Of a DNA stretch of 7,056 nucleotides, positions 6,057 through 7,056 are shown piece after piece; position 1 is the stretch's first letter, and the number at the start of each line of letters is the position of its first letter. The notes below the pieces were generated by a model that saw nothing but the letters and a program-made list of their open reading frames with translations, did not search any database and was not told the DNA's origin. The stretch is from Chitinophagaceae bacterium (GTDB lineage: Bacteria > Bacteroidota > Bacteroidia > Chitinophagales > Chitinophagaceae): the NCBI GenBank assembly GCA_003489485.1, contig DNMB01000180.1, positions 1 through 7,056 of the forward strand, written 5' to 3'. The position numbers and the translations under genes are program-made.

Positions 6057-6437
6057 TTGACGAACCGATATACCTTACCCGCCGCACAACGGCTCAAGAG
6101 CAAAAAGTCGATCGATGCGTTGTTCGGTACCGGACAGCGTACGACACTGGGTTGTCTGCGTATTTTTCATGCTCGCTCAGGTGAGCCCGGGGTGCGGATC
6201 GGTGTTGGGGTATCGGCAAAGAATTTTCGTCGTGCGGTCGATCGCAATCGCATCAAACGACAACTTCGGGAGTGTTACCGACTACAAAAAGATATCTTAT
6301 CTGTTATGGCTGCAAAAAAGCCTGGACTGGATATTTTTTTTGTGTACACCGATAAAGAGCTGCCCGATTACCAGCACTTGTTTTCGCAAATGCAAAAAGG
6401 GCTTACCAAACTTTTAGCAATTCATCAAGCTGATTAA
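6057..6437 (+). CDS. rnpA: Ribonuclease P protein component
   Basis: Small basic protein that partners the catalytic RNase P RNA in 5' maturation of tRNA; 126 residues, within the usual range. The family core is clear: [11 protein letters not shown] near the N-terminus, [20 protein letters not shown] leading into the signature [13 protein letters not shown] (63-75), and a C-terminal helix ending the domain. The start is TTG at 6057, giving MTNRYTLP, which fits the family N-terminus. The frame is closed just upstream by TAA at 6045-6047, and no ATG lies between that stop and the conserved domain. CTG at 6051 is the only other near option. The gene is isolated from rpmH by two terminator hairpins and is one base from yidD (TAAGATG), so rnpA and yidD are surely co-translated from one message. 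Confidence 0.94.
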   Translation: MTNRYTLPAAQRLKSKKSIDALFGTGQRTTLGCLRIFHARSGEPGVRIGVGVSAKNFRRAVDRNRIKRQLRECYRLQKDILSVMAAKKPGLDIFFVYTDKELPDYQHLFSQMQKGLTKLLAIHQAD

Positions 6438-6438
6438 G

Positions 6439-6684
6439 ATGCTGCACTATATGCTCGAATTTGGTAAACGCTTGCTCATCTTTCCTTTCTTGGTATTGAT
6501 CAAACTTTATCAATGGATCGTCTCTCCTTGGCTGGGCCCTTCTTGTCGGTATACGCCCACCTGTTCGCATTATGCCGCCACTGCACTGCAGCGCCATGGT
6601 CTATTTAAGGGAACGTGGCTTGCCATAAAACGAATTAGCCGCTGTCATCCGTGGGGAGGCAGCGGCTATGATCCGGTTCCGTAA
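6439..6684 (+). CDS. yidD: Membrane protein insertion efficiency factor YidD
   Basis: Small inner-membrane-associated protein of 81 residues that in other bacteria assists YidC/Sec-dependent insertion of membrane proteins. A hydrophobic/amphipathic N-terminal segment (about 11-32) leads into the family signature [23 protein letters not shown], followed by HGLFKG (53-58) and the terminal [14 protein letters not shown]. The three conserved cysteines (36, 42, 69) are all present. The ATG at 6439 is the first available, one base after the rnpA stop; Met5 is a possible alternative. yidC, often the next gene in other phyla, is not here. Instead a convergent superoxide dismutase gene ends 24 bases away. 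Confidence 0.95.
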   Translation: MLHYMLEFGKRLLIFPFLVLIKLYQWIVSPWLGPSCRYTPTCSHYAATALQRHGLFKGTWLAIKRISRCHPWGGSGYDPVP

Positions 6685-6688
6685 GTGG

Positions 6689-6724
6689 AATCAGATAGCT
6701 TTCTCGAATCAGCTAGCTTTCTCG
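6689..6724. repeat. 18-bp tandem duplication across the sod stop codon
   Basis: Two adjacent 18-base units, AATCAGATAGCTTTCTCG (6689-6706) and AATCAGCTAGCTTTCTCG (6707-6724), differ at one base (6695 versus 6713). On the minus strand the unit spans the last codons and the stop of the superoxide dismutase gene. Because 18 is a multiple of three, the second copy repeats the frame after the stop: ...YEKAS-stop-FEKAI-stop. It fills most of the short gap between the convergent genes yidD and sod. Confidence 0.9.
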
Positions 6725-7056
6725 TAACGCTCGGCGATCACCTTCCAGTTGACCACTTGCCAAAAAGCAGCCAGATAATCGGCGCGGCGATTTTGATATT
6801 TTAGGTAATAGGCATGCTCCCATACATCCGCACCCAAAATGGGTGTGCCTTTTGTCTCGGCAATATCCATCAGCGGATTATCCTGATTGGGGGTAGAGCA
6901 GATCTCGAGTTTGCCATTTGCCACAATTAGCCAGGCCCATCCACTTCCAAAACGAGTCATACCGGCCGCAGCGAATTTTTCTTTGAAGCTGTCGAGCGAT
7001 CCAAAGGTTTCGTTGATGGCATCGGCCAATTTGCCGGTGGGGGTACCACCTGCTTG
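6709..7056 (-). CDS. sodA: Superoxide dismutase, Mn/Fe family, C-terminal part (5' end outside window)
   Basis: Detoxifies superoxide to hydrogen peroxide and oxygen. The frame is open to the right edge of the window, so only the last 115 residues are seen. It starts mid-protein at [20 protein letters not shown]; an apparent TTG start at 7029 is only an internal Leu codon. The C-terminal domain is complete: [10 protein letters not shown] (36-45 of the fragment), [10 protein letters not shown] (54-63), and [15 protein letters not shown] (77-91), with metal ligands Asp77 and His81, then FWQVVNW (98-104). Gln58 in the NQDNP motif is the hallmark of the Mn type, whereas Fe enzymes have Ala here, so the sodA symbol is favoured. 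Cambialistic use of Fe cannot be excluded, as it occurs in Bacteroidota. The N-terminal metal ligands lie outside the window. It is convergent with yidD, with no clear terminator between them. Confidence 0.93.
   Translation of the reverse strand, partial: QAGGTPTGKLADAINETFGSLDSFKEKFAAAGMTRFGSGWAWLIVANGKLEICSTPNQDNPLMDIAETKGTPILGADVWEHAYYLKYQNRRADYLAAFWQVVNWKVIAERYEKAS

Noticed and set aside
7027..7029. TTG as the start of the superoxide dismutase gene
   Set aside because: The frame stays open to the window edge and the upstream codons encode the conserved GGTPTGK stretch, so this is an internal Leu codon of a gene cut by the window.

Overview
The window is a stretch of housekeeping chromosome from a member of the Bacteroidota, tentatively on the Chitinophaga side of the phylum. 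Three things point there: perfect or near-perfect TAnnTTTG -7 promoter boxes, the absence of convincing Shine-Dalgarno sequences, and the gene order uppS-bamA-ompH-ompH-murI. Protein details agree, such as RTSGEYRISNFLLYQLAYAE-type residues in UppS and two Skp/OmpH paralogues behind BamA. Base composition looks even from gene to gene. I see no mobile element, CRISPR array, tRNA or rRNA, and no gene-free stretch above about 165 bases.

Layout: (1) 57-4716, a co-directional envelope block on the + strand. It holds undecaprenyl diphosphate synthase (uppS), the outer-membrane assembly barrel BamA (TTG start) and two secreted Skp/OmpH-like chaperones, closed by a strong intrinsic terminator at 4738-4767. 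(2) 4792-5637, glutamate racemase (murI), with a -7 box so close to its ATG that the mRNA may be leaderless. (3) 5689-6684, a translation/RNA-processing/membrane-insertion block. It starts with a good promoter and a roughly 100-nt leader, then ribosomal protein L34 (rpmH, 51 aa), two tandem terminator hairpins, the RNase P protein (rnpA, TTG start) and yidD one base behind it. (4) 6709-7056 on the - strand, the C-terminal part of a Mn-type superoxide dismutase, cut by the window edge and convergent with yidD.

How the genes fit together: UppS makes the C55 lipid carrier and MurI makes D-glutamate, both needed for peptidoglycan. BamA with the two periplasmic chaperones delivers and folds outer-membrane proteins. 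The rpmH-rnpA-yidD group is a widespread conserved cluster; dnaA and yidC, its frequent neighbours elsewhere, are not seen here.

I found no undescribed multi-gene system. The points worth a second look are small-scale: two essential genes with TTG starts next to in-frame stops, a possible leaderless murI whose promoter overlaps a terminator, a structured rpmH leader with a 21-codon ORF ending in an ATGA overlap with rpmH, tandem attenuating hairpins before rnpA, and an exact in-frame 18-bp duplication across the stop codon of the superoxide dismutase gene.
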